Source of the DNA: Rhodospirillales bacterium
Lineage (GTDB): Bacteria; Pseudomonadota; Alphaproteobacteria; Rhodospirillales; Casp-alpha2
NCBI GenBank assembly: GCA_013204265.1
Contig: JABMOG010000040.1
Location: forward strand, 1 to 52,345
Direction of reading: 5' to 3'
DNA: 52,345 nucleotides
Positions 1-8,104 of this stretch are shown here, in pieces; position 1 is the stretch's first letter; every line of letters begins with the position of its first letter. The notes under the pieces were generated by a model. It was not told where the DNA came from and did no database searches. It saw only the letters and a list, made by a program, of their open reading frames with translations. The position numbers were made by a program, and so were the translations under genes.

Positions 1-410
1 ACAAACGAAGGAATCATAAAGGACTGATTCTACTCAATTTATTTCCAAACGGACTCTTAGGGAATATAAAGCCGGTCATTCGAATGTATGCGCCTATCAT
101 ATTACATAATTTGACAGATATAGCGGCCTTCCGAGCACTACAGAACCAGTGCCTGCCCAAGAAAACGTGCGATGATTCGCAACAATCCCAAGCGCGTGCG
201 TATCGTGCGCCGGACCTTTTCCTTCTCGACATTATAGGCGAGCACCATTTCGAAACGGGATTGCAGTTGCAAGAGCCACTGTATTGGGGGCCGTCCCATG
301 GGGTATATGTTAAATTAGATAAAGATAATATAATTACCTAAAAGCCCGGTACCGCGTGAATCTCGATACCTTTATCTATACTGAAATGGTTGACAAACCC
401 TATAGCCACA
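1..410. other. Gene-poor left edge
   Basis: Apart from the doubtful short minus-strand ORF, nothing is supported here. The segment is more AT-rich than the rest of the window, especially at 1-120 and 300-400. No transposase, tRNA or terminator is visible. It may mark the left boundary of the glycan locus. Confidence 0.4.
138..299 (-). CDS. Unrecognised 53-aa short ORF (doubtful)
   Basis: An ATG at 299-297 (minus strand) opens 53 codons ending in TAG at 140-138. The product is basic, helix-prone and rich in Leu, Arg and Ile (MGRPPIQWLLQLQSRF... to ...RFLGQALVL). No family is recognised. Its codons look more coding-like than the competing plus-strand frame at 84-341, but there is no clear Shine-Dalgarno sequence and the bases just upstream are AT-rich. 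It could be the remnant 3' end of a gene, or chance. Confidence 0.15.
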   Translation of the reverse strand: MGRPPIQWLLQLQSRFEMVLAYNVEKEKVRRTIRTRLGLLRIIARFLGQALVL

Positions 411-437
411 TTGACGTTCATGCTTTGAACGAGTAAT
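411..437 (+). promoter_or_regulatory. Promoter with palindromic operator CGTTCA-N5-TGAACG
   Basis: TTGACG at 411-416 is a good -35 match. The -10-like AGTAAT at 432-437 follows at a short 15-bp spacing. A perfect 6-bp inverted repeat, CGTTCA (415-420) and TGAACG (426-431) with a 5-bp centre, overlaps the -35 and fills the spacer. A bound dimer would block RNA polymerase. The same arms, spacing and -35 overlap recur at 13101-13127 before pseB. The nearest downstream gene is the winged-helix regulator at 493, which suggests autoregulation. Confidence 0.6.
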
Positions 438-453
438 GTTCGCAGCATGAACA
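437..453 (+). promoter_or_regulatory. Second inverted repeat, TGTTC-N7-GAACA
   Basis: TGTTC (437-441) and GAACA (449-453) form a second palindrome whose centre lies 22 bp after the first, about two helical turns. Its GTTC/GAAC core matches the first operator. It could be a second, weaker site for the same dimer near the transcription start. The pseB promoter has no visible counterpart, so the second site may be specific to autoregulation. Confidence 0.4.
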
Positions 454-492
454 CCGTTCCTGCAACGGGGACGCCTAAACGGATATATCAAT

Positions 493-1128
493 ATGAGAGA
501 TCGTTATTCCGGCGACGTAATGGAGAATGATAAGGACCGGGTCGTTCTCGGGCTGCTCAACGCCGTCGAACAAAACAATATGGCCACCCAACGACACATG
601 GCCCAGGATCTTGGCATCGCGCTCGGCTTGGCCAACGCCTGCCTGAAAAGATGTATCAATAAAGGGCTGATCAAGGTCAAGCAGGCTCCGGCAAACCGCT
701 ATATTTATTACCTGACAGCCAGCGGCTTTATGGAAAAAAGCCGGTTGACCACGCAATACATAAAAATATCCTTCAATCTTTTTCGTCATTCCCGTTTGCA
801 ATATAGCGAACTTCTCGACGCCTGCGTCAGTGCCGGGCGTAACAGGGTCGCGCTGCTGGGCATTGGCGAGCTGTCGGAAATTGTCATCCTGTGTGCGCGC
901 GAACACAATCTGGAAATTGTCGGCGTCGTCGACCCGACCTATGAGGAAGATACCTATCTTGGACTCGTCGCCGTCAGGACCGTTGATGACCTGAACGCTG
1001 TTGATGCCTACATCATTACCGACCTGGAAGAGCCGCAAAAAATTTATGACTCACTGAAAGTAAGCACACCGAATCAATGGGTTCTGGCGCCCAAAATGTT
1101 GAATATCAGCAAGAATATAGAAGAATAG
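493..1128 (+). CDS. Winged-helix (MarR-like) regulator with Rossmann-like C-terminal domain
   Basis: This 211-aa protein is the likely transcriptional regulator of the locus. Residues about 13-90 form a winged helix ending in RYIYYLTASGFMEKSRLT, a pattern typical of regulators annotated as EPS-associated MarR family. Residues about 117-205 look like a small Rossmann-type domain, with LLGIGELSE at 121-129, a GxG nucleotide-loop pattern, followed by EIVGVVD. A sugar-nucleotide or dinucleotide could be the effector, but this is inference. ATG 523 (MENDKD) is an alternative start; neither start has a strong ribosome-binding site. The palindromic promoter lies immediately upstream and the RfaH-like gene 9 bp downstream. 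Confidence 0.75.
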   Translation: MRDRYSGDVMENDKDRVVLGLLNAVEQNNMATQRHMAQDLGIALGLANACLKRCINKGLIKVKQAPANRYIYYLTASGFMEKSRLTTQYIKISFNLFRHSRLQYSELLDACVSAGRNRVALLGIGELSEIVILCAREHNLEIVGVVDPTYEEDTYLGLVAVRTVDDLNAVDAYIITDLEEPQKIYDSLKVSTPNQWVLAPKMLNISKNIEE

Positions 1129-1137
1129 GCACCCGTC

Positions 1138-1641
1138 ATGTTTCAATGGTATGCCGTAAACACCCACCCTAACGCCGAGTTTAAGGCCGACGCCCATCTC
1201 AGCCGTCAGGGGTTCGAGACCTATCTGCCGCAGTTTTCCAAAAGCCGGCGGCACGCCCGCAAGGTCGAAACCGTCGTCGCACCCTTTTTCCCGCAATACC
1301 TGTTTGTCGGTGTCGATATATACAAGTCCTGCTGGCGCGCCATCAAGTCCACCTACGGCGTCCGCCAACTGGTCGGGCAGGGCGAAACGCCGTTACCTGT
1401 GCCGAGTACTATCATTGAAGATTTGCGGGCCTTCGAAAACGACAAGGGGCTGTTGAATCTGGATCAAAAGCCGCGCTATCAAAATGGCGACAGTGTAGAG
1501 TTTGTCGCCGGGCCTTTGCTTGCCCATGCCGGGGTGTTCTGCGGGCTCGACAGCGATCAAAGGATCATCGTGTTGCTCAACCTGATGGGGCGGCAAATAA
1601 AAATCAAGGCGCCCCAAGAATTCGTCTGTGCCTCCTCCTGA
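1138..1641 (+). CDS. NusG/RfaH-family transcription antitermination factor
   Basis: The 167-aa protein has the layout of specialised NusG paralogues. An NGN domain covers residues 1-105 (WYAVNTHPNAEFKADAHL, later FFPQYLFVGVD) and a KOW domain covers about 112-165 (GDSVEFVAGPL...GVF...VLLNLMGRQIKI). Such proteins bind elongating RNA polymerase and prevent premature termination in long polysaccharide operons. The gene follows the regulator by 9 bp, so the two are probably co-transcribed. An ops-like element sits in the pseB operon leader at 13310-13320, giving a plausible target. A housekeeping NusG is unlikely, because the usual secE and ribosomal-protein neighbours are absent. Confidence 0.85.
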   Translation: MFQWYAVNTHPNAEFKADAHLSRQGFETYLPQFSKSRRHARKVETVVAPFFPQYLFVGVDIYKSCWRAIKSTYGVRQLVGQGETPLPVPSTIIEDLRAFENDKGLLNLDQKPRYQNGDSVEFVAGPLLAHAGVFCGLDSDQRIIVLLNLMGRQIKIKAPQEFVCASS

Positions 1642-1669
1642 ATGTTTCGGCTACGAAGGAAAGACAGCA

Positions 1670-2944
1670 ATGCGCGGTGACAATATGCTGGGGTGGGCGA
1701 AAGATCTGTTCCCCATTTGTCGTAGCCTTGCCGGGCCGGGCGTGCGGGAAACGCTAACCTACCTGAACAAATTGCTGCCGGAAATGACACTTCACGAGGT
1801 GGCGACCGGCGAGCAGGTGTTCGACTGGGTCGTGCCCCAGGAATGGTCGGTCGACGAAGCCTACATCGAAGATGAAGACGGCGTCCGCATTGTCGATTTC
1901 AAGGATCACAATTTGCATCTAGTCAGCTATAGCGAGCCGGTCTATGAATGGATGGACCTCGATACGCTCGATCAGCATCTATATTCCCTGCCTGACCGGC
2001 CCGATGCCATACCCTATGTCACTGCGTATTACGAACGCCTTTGGGGATTTTGCCTGAGCCATAAACAGCGCCAGTCGTTAAAGCCAGGGCGCTACCGCGC
2101 CGTGGTCAAAAGCGCCCTTTACGACGGCGCCCTCAGCTATGGTGAATTGCTGCTAAAGGGGCGCGAGGAAAAAGAAATTCTGCTGTCGACATACATTTGT
2201 CACCCGTCCATGGCCAACAACGAACTTTCCGGCCCGGTGTTGACGGCGGCCCTGGCGCAGTGGATTGATGAAACGCTGAGCGATCGCAAGTACACCTATC
2301 GGATCGTCTTCGTGCCGGAAACCATCGGCGCTATCGCCTACCTGAGCCGCAACCTGGACCAGATGAAACAGCGAGTCGTCGCCGGCTTCGTTTTAACCTG
2401 TGTCGGCGACGAGCGGTGTTACTCGATGATCCCGTCACGCACCGGCGGCACCCGGGCTGACCAGGTGTTGTCTTCGGTACTGGCAAGCCGCGACGATGTT
2501 ATCACGTACAGTTTTCTTGATCGTGGTTCGGACGAACGGCAATATTGCAGCCCGGGCGTGGATCTGCCAGTGGCGGTATTTTGCCGCTCGAAATTCGGCG
2601 AATATCCGGAATACCACAGCTCGCTTGATAACTTCGACCTGGTGACCAGCACGGGGCTGGGGCAGTCGTTCGATGTTATGGCCGACTGTATAACGGCTTT
2701 GGAACAGAACGTTTATTACCGGGCAATCACCCCGTGCGAACCCCAATTGGGTCGGCGCGGGCTGTATAGCAATCGCGGCATTGGCGATATCCCGCAGGCG
2801 GCATTGAAAATGCGTCACATCCTGGCCTATGCCGATGGCACCCACGATGTTTTATCACTGGCCGAAATCACCGGTATTGGCCCCGATGAAGTGCGGGATA
2901 TTTTGCGGCAACTTGAAGTGGCAGGGCTTGTGTGCGCGGAATAA
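1670..2944 (+). CDS. DUF4910-type aminopeptidase-like protein with C-terminal winged helix
   Basis: The 424-aa product matches the DUF4910/DUF2172 proteins common in polysaccharide loci, which have an M28-like metallopeptidase fold. Likely zinc ligands and neighbours are seen: CHPSMANNELSG (H178, N184-E185), PET at E217, RGSDERQYC near D288 and YHSSLDN (H316). The last 55 or so residues form a small winged-helix-like domain. The start is placed at ATG 1670 because AAGGAAAG lies just upstream; a GTG at 1628 would overlap the preceding gene. The substrate is unknown; removal of an aminoacyl or acyl group from a glycan precursor is possible. It ends 5 bp before the convergent radical SAM gene. 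Confidence 0.75.
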   Translation: MRGDNMLGWAKDLFPICRSLAGPGVRETLTYLNKLLPEMTLHEVATGEQVFDWVVPQEWSVDEAYIEDEDGVRIVDFKDHNLHLVSYSEPVYEWMDLDTLDQHLYSLPDRPDAIPYVTAYYERLWGFCLSHKQRQSLKPGRYRAVVKSALYDGALSYGELLLKGREEKEILLSTYICHPSMANNELSGPVLTAALAQWIDETLSDRKYTYRIVFVPETIGAIAYLSRNLDQMKQRVVAGFVLTCVGDERCYSMIPSRTGGTRADQVLSSVLASRDDVITYSFLDRGSDERQYCSPGVDLPVAVFCRSKFGEYPEYHSSLDNFDLVTSTGLGQSFDVMADCITALEQNVYYRAITPCEPQLGRRGLYSNRGIGDIPQAALKMRHILAYADGTHDVLSLAEITGIGPDEVRDILRQLEVAGLVCAE

Positions 2945-2948
2945 GTCC

Positions 2949-4802
2949 TCAGCGGCCCTTGCGCAAGGCGTTCATGGCTTCGATGTCGCCTGGCAACGTG
3001 CCGATGTCTGTATCGACAATTTTTCGCAGCGACTTGTAGCCTTCCTTGAAACCAAGAGGCTTGAAAACCCGCGCAACCTGATACGTTAGATATTCGCGCG
3101 ACAGCCCGGCGGCGTGGGCCAACCCGTAATCTTTCAAATCCTTGATCAAGACCTGTAAAAGCAGCGCCTTGCGCATACGATAGGCCATATTGGGATAGCT
3201 GATCAGCGCCAGTCCCCAGCGGCCGGACACAACCATATTCAGCAGCGACGGCATGATGAATTCCTTGCCGTCATCGACCTGCCCGCGGCCACTTGTTTCC
3301 ATGATCCTTTTGGGGTTGGCGAAATAGCCGCTTTCGTCTTTTTTTCTGAAATAGTCGGTGTCACGGAACAGCACCGAGTGGTACTGCGCCAGGCCAAATT
3401 TATCGACATAGTACTTGTTGACGACAATGGTGATCAGGGGCCGCCACGTTTCGCAGATCAGCTTGGGATAATCGGTGAAATTCAGAGTCGTGTATTCGTC
3501 GTGGGCATCACGATCTGAAATTTTCAGCAGGTACTCTTCTTCGCCGGCCAAGTCGCGACCAATCAGTTTTTTGGAACGAGCAAATTCATACAGCGGTGTC
3601 CCAGGCAACGCCTGAGCATAATTAATGCTTAGGTCGTTTGGGTTCTGCCGCGCCAGGATAGTGTTGGTGAATTTGCAAAATTCAATTGTTTCCTTGATGG
3701 TTTCCGGTGATTCACCAGGCATTCCCAAGACAAGTTGGACTTTTGACCCAAGTCCGGCCTCAAGCGCCCATTTGACGGCGTTGTAATTATCTTCGATGGA
3801 AACCTTTTTCTCCATGATTTCGAGCATGCGGGCACTGCCGGTTTCGTTGCCGTAAATAATAGACGCACAGCCCGAATCACGCATCATCTCGATGACCTCA
3901 AGCGTCATCCCCTTGGCGCGGGTGCCGACGCGCCAGATCAAGTCGCGCTTTTTTATCTCCGCGCAAAATTCTTTGAGCCAACGTTTGTCGGTGCCAAAGT
4001 TTTCATCGGCAAGTTGCAAAAACCCGACATTGTAACGTTCAATGATTTCATCTAGGCGTTGCATAAAGATGGGCACGGGGATGAATCGAATGCCCTTGTC
4101 CCAACGGTGGCAGAAAGTGCACCGCGATACACAGCCCTTGGACGCGTACAGAAGTCCGATGCGCTTGCCTTGGCGGCGAGTTTCGTCAATGTGAGAGCTG
4201 TATTCGGTCCATCCGGCGTCAGCATTTTCGTCATGCATCCTGATGTACAGGCCCATGTCCGAGGACTTTTCAAGATCGTCCCAGTCAATGTCATAGAGTT
4301 GGTCCGCAGGCAGGGCTCCCTCATAGCCGGTATTAATCAGGGTATCGTTTTCATCAATAAGCATAAGCCCCAAGATGTCTTTAAAGTCTGCCGGGGCACG
4401 CGTTTGTTCGGCCCGTCGGGCAATATTAACAAATACCCGTTCGCCCTCGCCTAGTACGACAAGCCCGACGCCGGTTTCGCGCAGCAGCACATTGGCGCTG
4501 GCGCCCATGTTGCCACCCAGAACGATCAGGGTGTCAGGCAAAATTTCCTTCACCGCCAGGGACAGGCGTTTGCAGTAATCATAAGCCGTCGATACCACGG
4601 CGCTGATACCCAGAATATCGGGGCGGGTTTCGCCGATATATTCGATGACCTGCTCGAAGCTGGGGCGGTTGCCATCAATATCGAAAAATTCGACGTCGTC
4701 GTATCCACTGTCGCGCAGGCTTTTAACGAGGGTCAGACTGCCAAAGGGCGGGAACCCGGATGGGGTCGGGCGAATCGGCGTCGTTACAATCATCACCTTC
4801 AT
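2949..4802 (-). CDS. B12-binding domain radical SAM protein
   Basis: The 617-aa protein has an N-terminal cobalamin-binding-like Rossmann domain (about 1-140, with LVVLGEGER) and a radical SAM core starting at KGCVSRCTFC, where C224, C228 and C231 form the CxxxCxxC iron-sulfur site. GNETGS and LVLGMPGES follow, typical of the SAM barrel. A C-terminal extension of about 200 aa is not recognised. Enzymes of this BchE-like class carry out methylations, cyclisations or rearrangements on unactivated carbons. The start is placed at MKVMIVTTP (4802) because GGGAGAG lies about 10 bp upstream; an in-frame ATG at 4838 has no such site. The gene stands alone on the minus strand between plus-strand genes. 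Confidence 0.8.
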   Translation of the reverse strand: MKVMIVTTPIRPTPSGFPPFGSLTLVKSLRDSGYDDVEFFDIDGNRPSFEQVIEYIGETRPDILGISAVVSTAYDYCKRLSLAVKEILPDTLIVLGGNMGASANVLLRETGVGLVVLGEGERVFVNIARRAEQTRAPADFKDILGLMLIDENDTLINTGYEGALPADQLYDIDWDDLEKSSDMGLYIRMHDENADAGWTEYSSHIDETRRQGKRIGLLYASKGCVSRCTFCHRWDKGIRFIPVPIFMQRLDEIIERYNVGFLQLADENFGTDKRWLKEFCAEIKKRDLIWRVGTRAKGMTLEVIEMMRDSGCASIIYGNETGSARMLEIMEKKVSIEDNYNAVKWALEAGLGSKVQLVLGMPGESPETIKETIEFCKFTNTILARQNPNDLSINYAQALPGTPLYEFARSKKLIGRDLAGEEEYLLKISDRDAHDEYTTLNFTDYPKLICETWRPLITIVVNKYYVDKFGLAQYHSVLFRDTDYFRKKDESGYFANPKRIMETSGRGQVDDGKEFIMPSLLNMVVSGRWGLALISYPNMAYRMRKALLLQVLIKDLKDYGLAHAAGLSREYLTYQVARVFKPLGFKEGYKSLRKIVDTDIGTLPGDIEAMNALRKGR

Positions 4803-5048
4803 TACTGGAAACTCTCCCGGCGGCTTGAATTCTTGCATGATCCAGTCGTGTTTACCTGGCGCACGAATGCAAGGGACATCGAGCCTCGAAACGACGACTG
4901 TCGAGTGTAGTACTTATGGGCTTGGCCTGAAAACCGCAACCAATTTCGTGGATTGTGCCGCACCGCACTTGATGCCTATGATGGAGGGTCTTCATGAACG
5001 GGTTCGGTCGTCCGGCCAGGGCCCGAAAACAGTGTCAGGGGAACGACG

Positions 5049-5926
5049 TTGAACGGCAGGCGAATCGTTGTTTTTTCCGCGCTTGGTCTGGCCGTCGCAG
5101 GCTTACTGGTTTATCAGCAAGGCAAATTTCCGCGCATTTTCGACCTACCTTCAGGGCCAGGGCGCCTATCAAGGTAATTCGATTCTGAAAAATCGCGTTC
5201 TGGTCAATGACCGGGCGCTTTTCGACGACATTGTCCGCGCTGAGGATTTTCAGAATTACCGCCGGAAATATCCGGATTTCGGCCTGCCGCCGGAAACCGT
5301 CCTTACTTCGAGAACGACTCCGGACGGGTTGCAGGCCTACGGTCATTTTGTTGATCGCCTGAACGCCATTGCCCGGCAAGACGGGGCGCGACACTCTCGC
5401 CAGACCGCCGCCGCCTTAACCGGGCTTATCTTCGAATATTAAAGTAAAAACCTGACCGTCAAACGCCCCTTGCAGGGTGATGTTCTGGGCAGAATCAAGA
5501 CCCCGGGGGAAGATTACGTCTATGGGCTTGTCAACGCGACGACCGCGTGCGGCACCGTCGGCGAGGCTACCGCCACCCTGTTTCGCGGGCTTGGATATAA
5601 ATCCATGCTAGTCATCGTCTCAAACGTTCCACCTCCCCTGCAGGCCAACCATATTCTGGCGGAAATATTTCTTGCAGAGGCGAAGCAGTGGGTAATGATC
5701 GATTCGATGATCAACTACGTGGGCACAGAATCCGTATTCCAGTTGCTGAACAAGCCGCAAAAGGCGGCCGAAATAAGCGCTCGCCATGCTTACGATGAAA
5801 CCATATATGATGCCCGGTCGGTCGTCTGGCTGGACCGGCGCGGACTGCTTCGCAACATTTATTATTACACACCGCTGGAAAAAAAATTACGCCGCCGTGA
5901 GCGCGGAAATCGCGAAAATGGATTAG
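5049..5926 (+). pseudogene. Broken transglutaminase-like membrane protein gene
   Basis: Three frames must be joined to read one protein. A TTG at 5049 after AGGGGAA begins a membrane anchor (RRIVVFSALGLAVAGLLVY) that runs into a stop near 5175. The next part continues in the frame passing through 5180-5439 and hits TAA at 5440-5442. The same frame resumes with the catalytic region: ATTACGTVGEA (Cys codon 5548-5550), NHILAEIFL and WVMIDS resemble the Cys-His-Asp triad of transglutaminase-like proteases. At 5879-5886 a run of eight A shifts the frame; with seven A the protein would end LEKNYAAVSAEIAKMD and stop at 5924-5926. Several lesions argue for a decayed gene, though homopolymer sequencing errors could explain the last. 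Confidence 0.65.
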
Positions 5927-6327
5927 GCCGCCGCTTCGATCAGTTCAATAATGAAGCCCAGCGGCGTCAGCAGGAAAATCACCCGGGCGCCTGCAAAGGC
6001 CACGGCCGGGGCGGGGGGGCCGAGAGGAATCGCGCCGACGTCGCGCAATCTGTCTATTTCACCGTTCAGGTCCGAAGCCGTGTAGGCCACATGATTGAGG
6101 ATGTTCTTACCCGCATCTAGCACCGCCGATACGGGGTTGCCGTCGCCGAACGGTGCCACCAGCTCGTAGCGGATGCCCGACGAATCCGTTCCGAACTGGA
6201 CCCGCACCTTCAGTTTCGGATCGTCTGCCGGTTCGGTGAAATCAACAATCGGTATCAGGGCGGAAAGATGCTGCCGCCCTTCCCTCAGGTCGGCCACGAA
6301 CAGGCCGATATGATCGAAGATCATCAT
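5923..6327 (-). CDS. VOC (glyoxalase/epimerase) family protein
   Basis: The 134-aa protein has the doubled beta-alpha-beta-beta-beta pattern of the vicinal-oxygen-chelate fold. MIFDHIGLFVADL opens the first module, NHVAYTASDL the second, and GFIIELIE ends it. Metal-ligand candidates are the His in FDHIG, the His in NHVAY and the final Glu. It resembles methylmalonyl-CoA epimerase-like members, so it could epimerise or isomerise an acyl unit, perhaps one carried by the ACP of the same operon. The start overlaps the preceding stop (ATGA), so it is the translationally coupled last gene of the minus-strand operon. Confidence 0.75.
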   Translation of the reverse strand: MMIFDHIGLFVADLREGRQHLSALIPIVDFTEPADDPKLKVRVQFGTDSSGIRYELVAPFGDGNPVSAVLDAGKNILNHVAYTASDLNGEIDRLRDVGAIPLGPPAPAVAFAGARVIFLLTPLGFIIELIEAAA

Positions 6328-7082
6328 TCTTTGACCAGGGACATGACCGGTTGACGGCCTAGCGGATTCGCGATCATGCGAAAGCGGCAGGATGATTGCT
6401 CTTCGATGAATTCCCGCATGGCGATGGTTTCGCCCGGCCAGGCGGCGGTGATCGCCTCGTCAAAAACGATCATGCCGCCGCGGCTCAGCCTGCGGCCAAG
6501 GAATTGCAGGGCCGTCTTGCAGGGCTCGTAAAGATCAAAGTCGACCCAAGCCAAGGACACCATGGCTTCAGGGGCGGCCTCTTCATACGCCGGGATCGTC
6601 TCGTTGGCGTCACCCTTGACCAGATGAACCCAGCCTTCCAGACCGTGCAGATCGATGGCGGCCCGCAGGGTTTCTTCGTTTCCATGATACTGGCCGACCG
6701 ATGTGGCGGCGGCGGCGCCATCAAGCTCATGGGCGTCGGGCAGGCCGGCGAAATTGTCAAAACCGATCACCTGCTTCGCGGTGTTCGGGCGCATCAACTT
6801 TAACAGCTTGGCCATAAACAACAGGTTGCTGCCGTGCCAAACGCCGAATTCCATGATATGGCCGGGCACGTCGAGGGTCTGCTTCAGCGCTTCGTAGGCG
6901 GCGATCCGCGATGCAATGGTCTGCGCCCCGGCATAAAGTCCGAACTGGTCCATATAGGAAAACAGGTCCGGCGCACCGACCTTGGCGGCGAAATCATCGC
7001 GCCGCGACAGAAACGCCGTGTTTTCGACCGAAAATTTGTCGGATTGACGAATGGCCTCAAGCCGTTCTTTCAGATCATCCAT
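6324..7082 (-). CDS. TylF/MycF-like SAM-dependent methyltransferase
   Basis: The 252-aa protein resembles TylF/MycF sugar O-methyltransferases. EFGVWHGSNLLFMAKLL is the SAM-binding loop, IGFDNFAGLPD carries the acidic residue after the second strand, WVDFDLYEPCKTAL the metal-binding acidic motif and GGMIVFDEA the later strand. Methylation of a sugar hydroxyl or of the acyl substituent is likely; the exact acceptor cannot be read. A strong GAGGGGAT sequence precedes the ATG by 8 bp. It lies 3 bp after the AAC(3)-like gene and overlaps the VOC gene by 4 bp. Confidence 0.8.
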   Translation of the reverse strand: MDDLKERLEAIRQSDKFSVENTAFLSRRDDFAAKVGAPDLFSYMDQFGLYAGAQTIASRIAAYEALKQTLDVPGHIMEFGVWHGSNLLFMAKLLKLMRPNTAKQVIGFDNFAGLPDAHELDGAAAATSVGQYHGNEETLRAAIDLHGLEGWVHLVKGDANETIPAYEEAAPEAMVSLAWVDFDLYEPCKTALQFLGRRLSRGGMIVFDEAITAAWPGETIAMREFIEEQSSCRFRMIANPLGRQPVMSLVKE

Positions 7083-7085
7083 GGT

Positions 7086-7868
7086 TTATATCCCCTCGCT
7101 TGTAAGTCTGCCTTCACGGATCAGCGCCACCGGGTCTTCAGCAAGCAGAGCCCTGGCTTCAAGGTAAAACGCATCGGCCTTGACGACGTTTAAGCCGATC
7201 CGCCCTATGGCGGTTTCCTGCAACAGGCCACGATCGGCAAGCCGATTTTTCAAGCGCGTCGTGTCGGTCACAGTGTCCCGGTCAAGATCGCGAACAAAAT
7301 AGCTGACCGACATATCACGCGCGCCGTCGGGTTCGACGATACGACCGGAAAAAGTTTTCGGGTAGCGATAATCGACACCGGCAGCCTGTTCAACATAGTG
7401 AACAAAAGTAATCCTGTCGAACCCGCAGCCCAGGCAGGCGATATGGGCGTCGTGGCGGGCCAGCAGGCCAAACACTGACTCGCCTGAAAAACAATCGAGC
7501 GGACTGGCGGCGGCGAATTCGTTGGCCAGGGGGCCGCGAAGGGCGACGCTGAAAAGCGGGTCGGGTGTCCTGACAACACCCGGAAGATTGCGAAAATACT
7601 CCGTCAGCACGCCGACGGTGCTGGGGCTTTCGCGCAAATCGAAAGTTTCGTTTTCGCAGAAACTGTAAGTGAAAACGGGTACCACCAGGGTTCCTTCCGG
7701 GCCAAGCACATCGGCCAGGGAATCAAACAAGACCCGATAACGATCTTCGGTGCTCATGTCCGGCAACTGGGCCAGCACCAGGGCGTCCGAATGCAGCATC
7801 AAGACGTCACCGCGCTTGACCCCGCACCGGCGGAAGGCGTCGGCGATGTCCGATGGCGCAATCGTCAA
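7086..7868 (-). CDS. AAC(3)-like N-acetyltransferase
   Basis: The 260-aa protein belongs to the aminoglycoside 3-N-acetyltransferase fold family: RGDVLMLHSDAL near the start, GTLVVPVFTYSF, then CLGCGFDRITFVHYVEQ with the conserved His and Glu region. In glycan loci such members acylate amino sugars; antibiotic resistance is not implied. The neighbouring acyl carrier protein suggests an ACP-bound acyl donor. The start is a TTG whose TTGA overlaps the ACP stop, indicating translational coupling. Confidence 0.8.
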   Translation of the reverse strand: MTIAPSDIADAFRRCGVKRGDVLMLHSDALVLAQLPDMSTEDRYRVLFDSLADVLGPEGTLVVPVFTYSFCENETFDLRESPSTVGVLTEYFRNLPGVVRTPDPLFSVALRGPLANEFAAASPLDCFSGESVFGLLARHDAHIACLGCGFDRITFVHYVEQAAGVDYRYPKTFSGRIVEPDGARDMSVSYFVRDLDRDTVTDTTRLKNRLADRGLLQETAIGRIGLNVVKADAFYLEARALLAEDPVALIREGRLTSEGI

Positions 7869-8104
7869 ATCTTGATTCCTTTTTTTGCCAGGCTGGCGGC
7901 GATGCCCTCAAGGCCCTTCAGTTCCGCCATTTCATCCACGTCGAAGCGCACGCCATAGGCTTCTTCGACGCGCATCAGAAAATTGAAATGGGCCAGGGAA
8001 TCCCAATCCGGCAAGCCGCCGACCATCAAGTCGTGCCGGTCGGTATCGATGGCGACATTCGGGAATTGCTGGCCGAGAAGGTCATGCAGAGAGGGCTGGG
8101 TCAT
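7865..8104 (-). CDS. Acyl carrier protein
   Basis: The 79-aa protein has the four-helix ACP pattern with PDWDSLAHF, where S36 in DSL is the likely 4'-phosphopantetheine site. It lies between FkbH and the AAC(3)-like transferase and overlaps both by 4 bp (ATGA and TTGA), so the three are probably made together. In FkbH systems the ACP receives a glyceryl or related unit and presents it to later enzymes. Confidence 0.9.
   Translation of the reverse strand: MTQPSLHDLLGQQFPNVAIDTDRHDLMVGGLPDWDSLAHFNFLMRVEEAYGVRFDVDEMAELKGLEGIAASLAKKGIKI

Noticed and set aside
84-341. Plus-strand open frame of 85 codons
   Set aside because: No ribosome-binding site, no recognisable protein features and AT-rich flanks; the opposite-strand frame looks slightly more coding-like.
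475-1038. Long minus-strand frame (187 codons) over the regulator gene
   Set aside because: It is antisense to a clear winged-helix/Rossmann protein and lacks family motifs; long antisense frames are common in GC-rich DNA.
7086-7868. Aminoglycoside resistance gene
   Set aside because: The fold is AAC(3)-like, but the gene lies inside an ACP/FkbH operon, so glycan acylation is far more likely.
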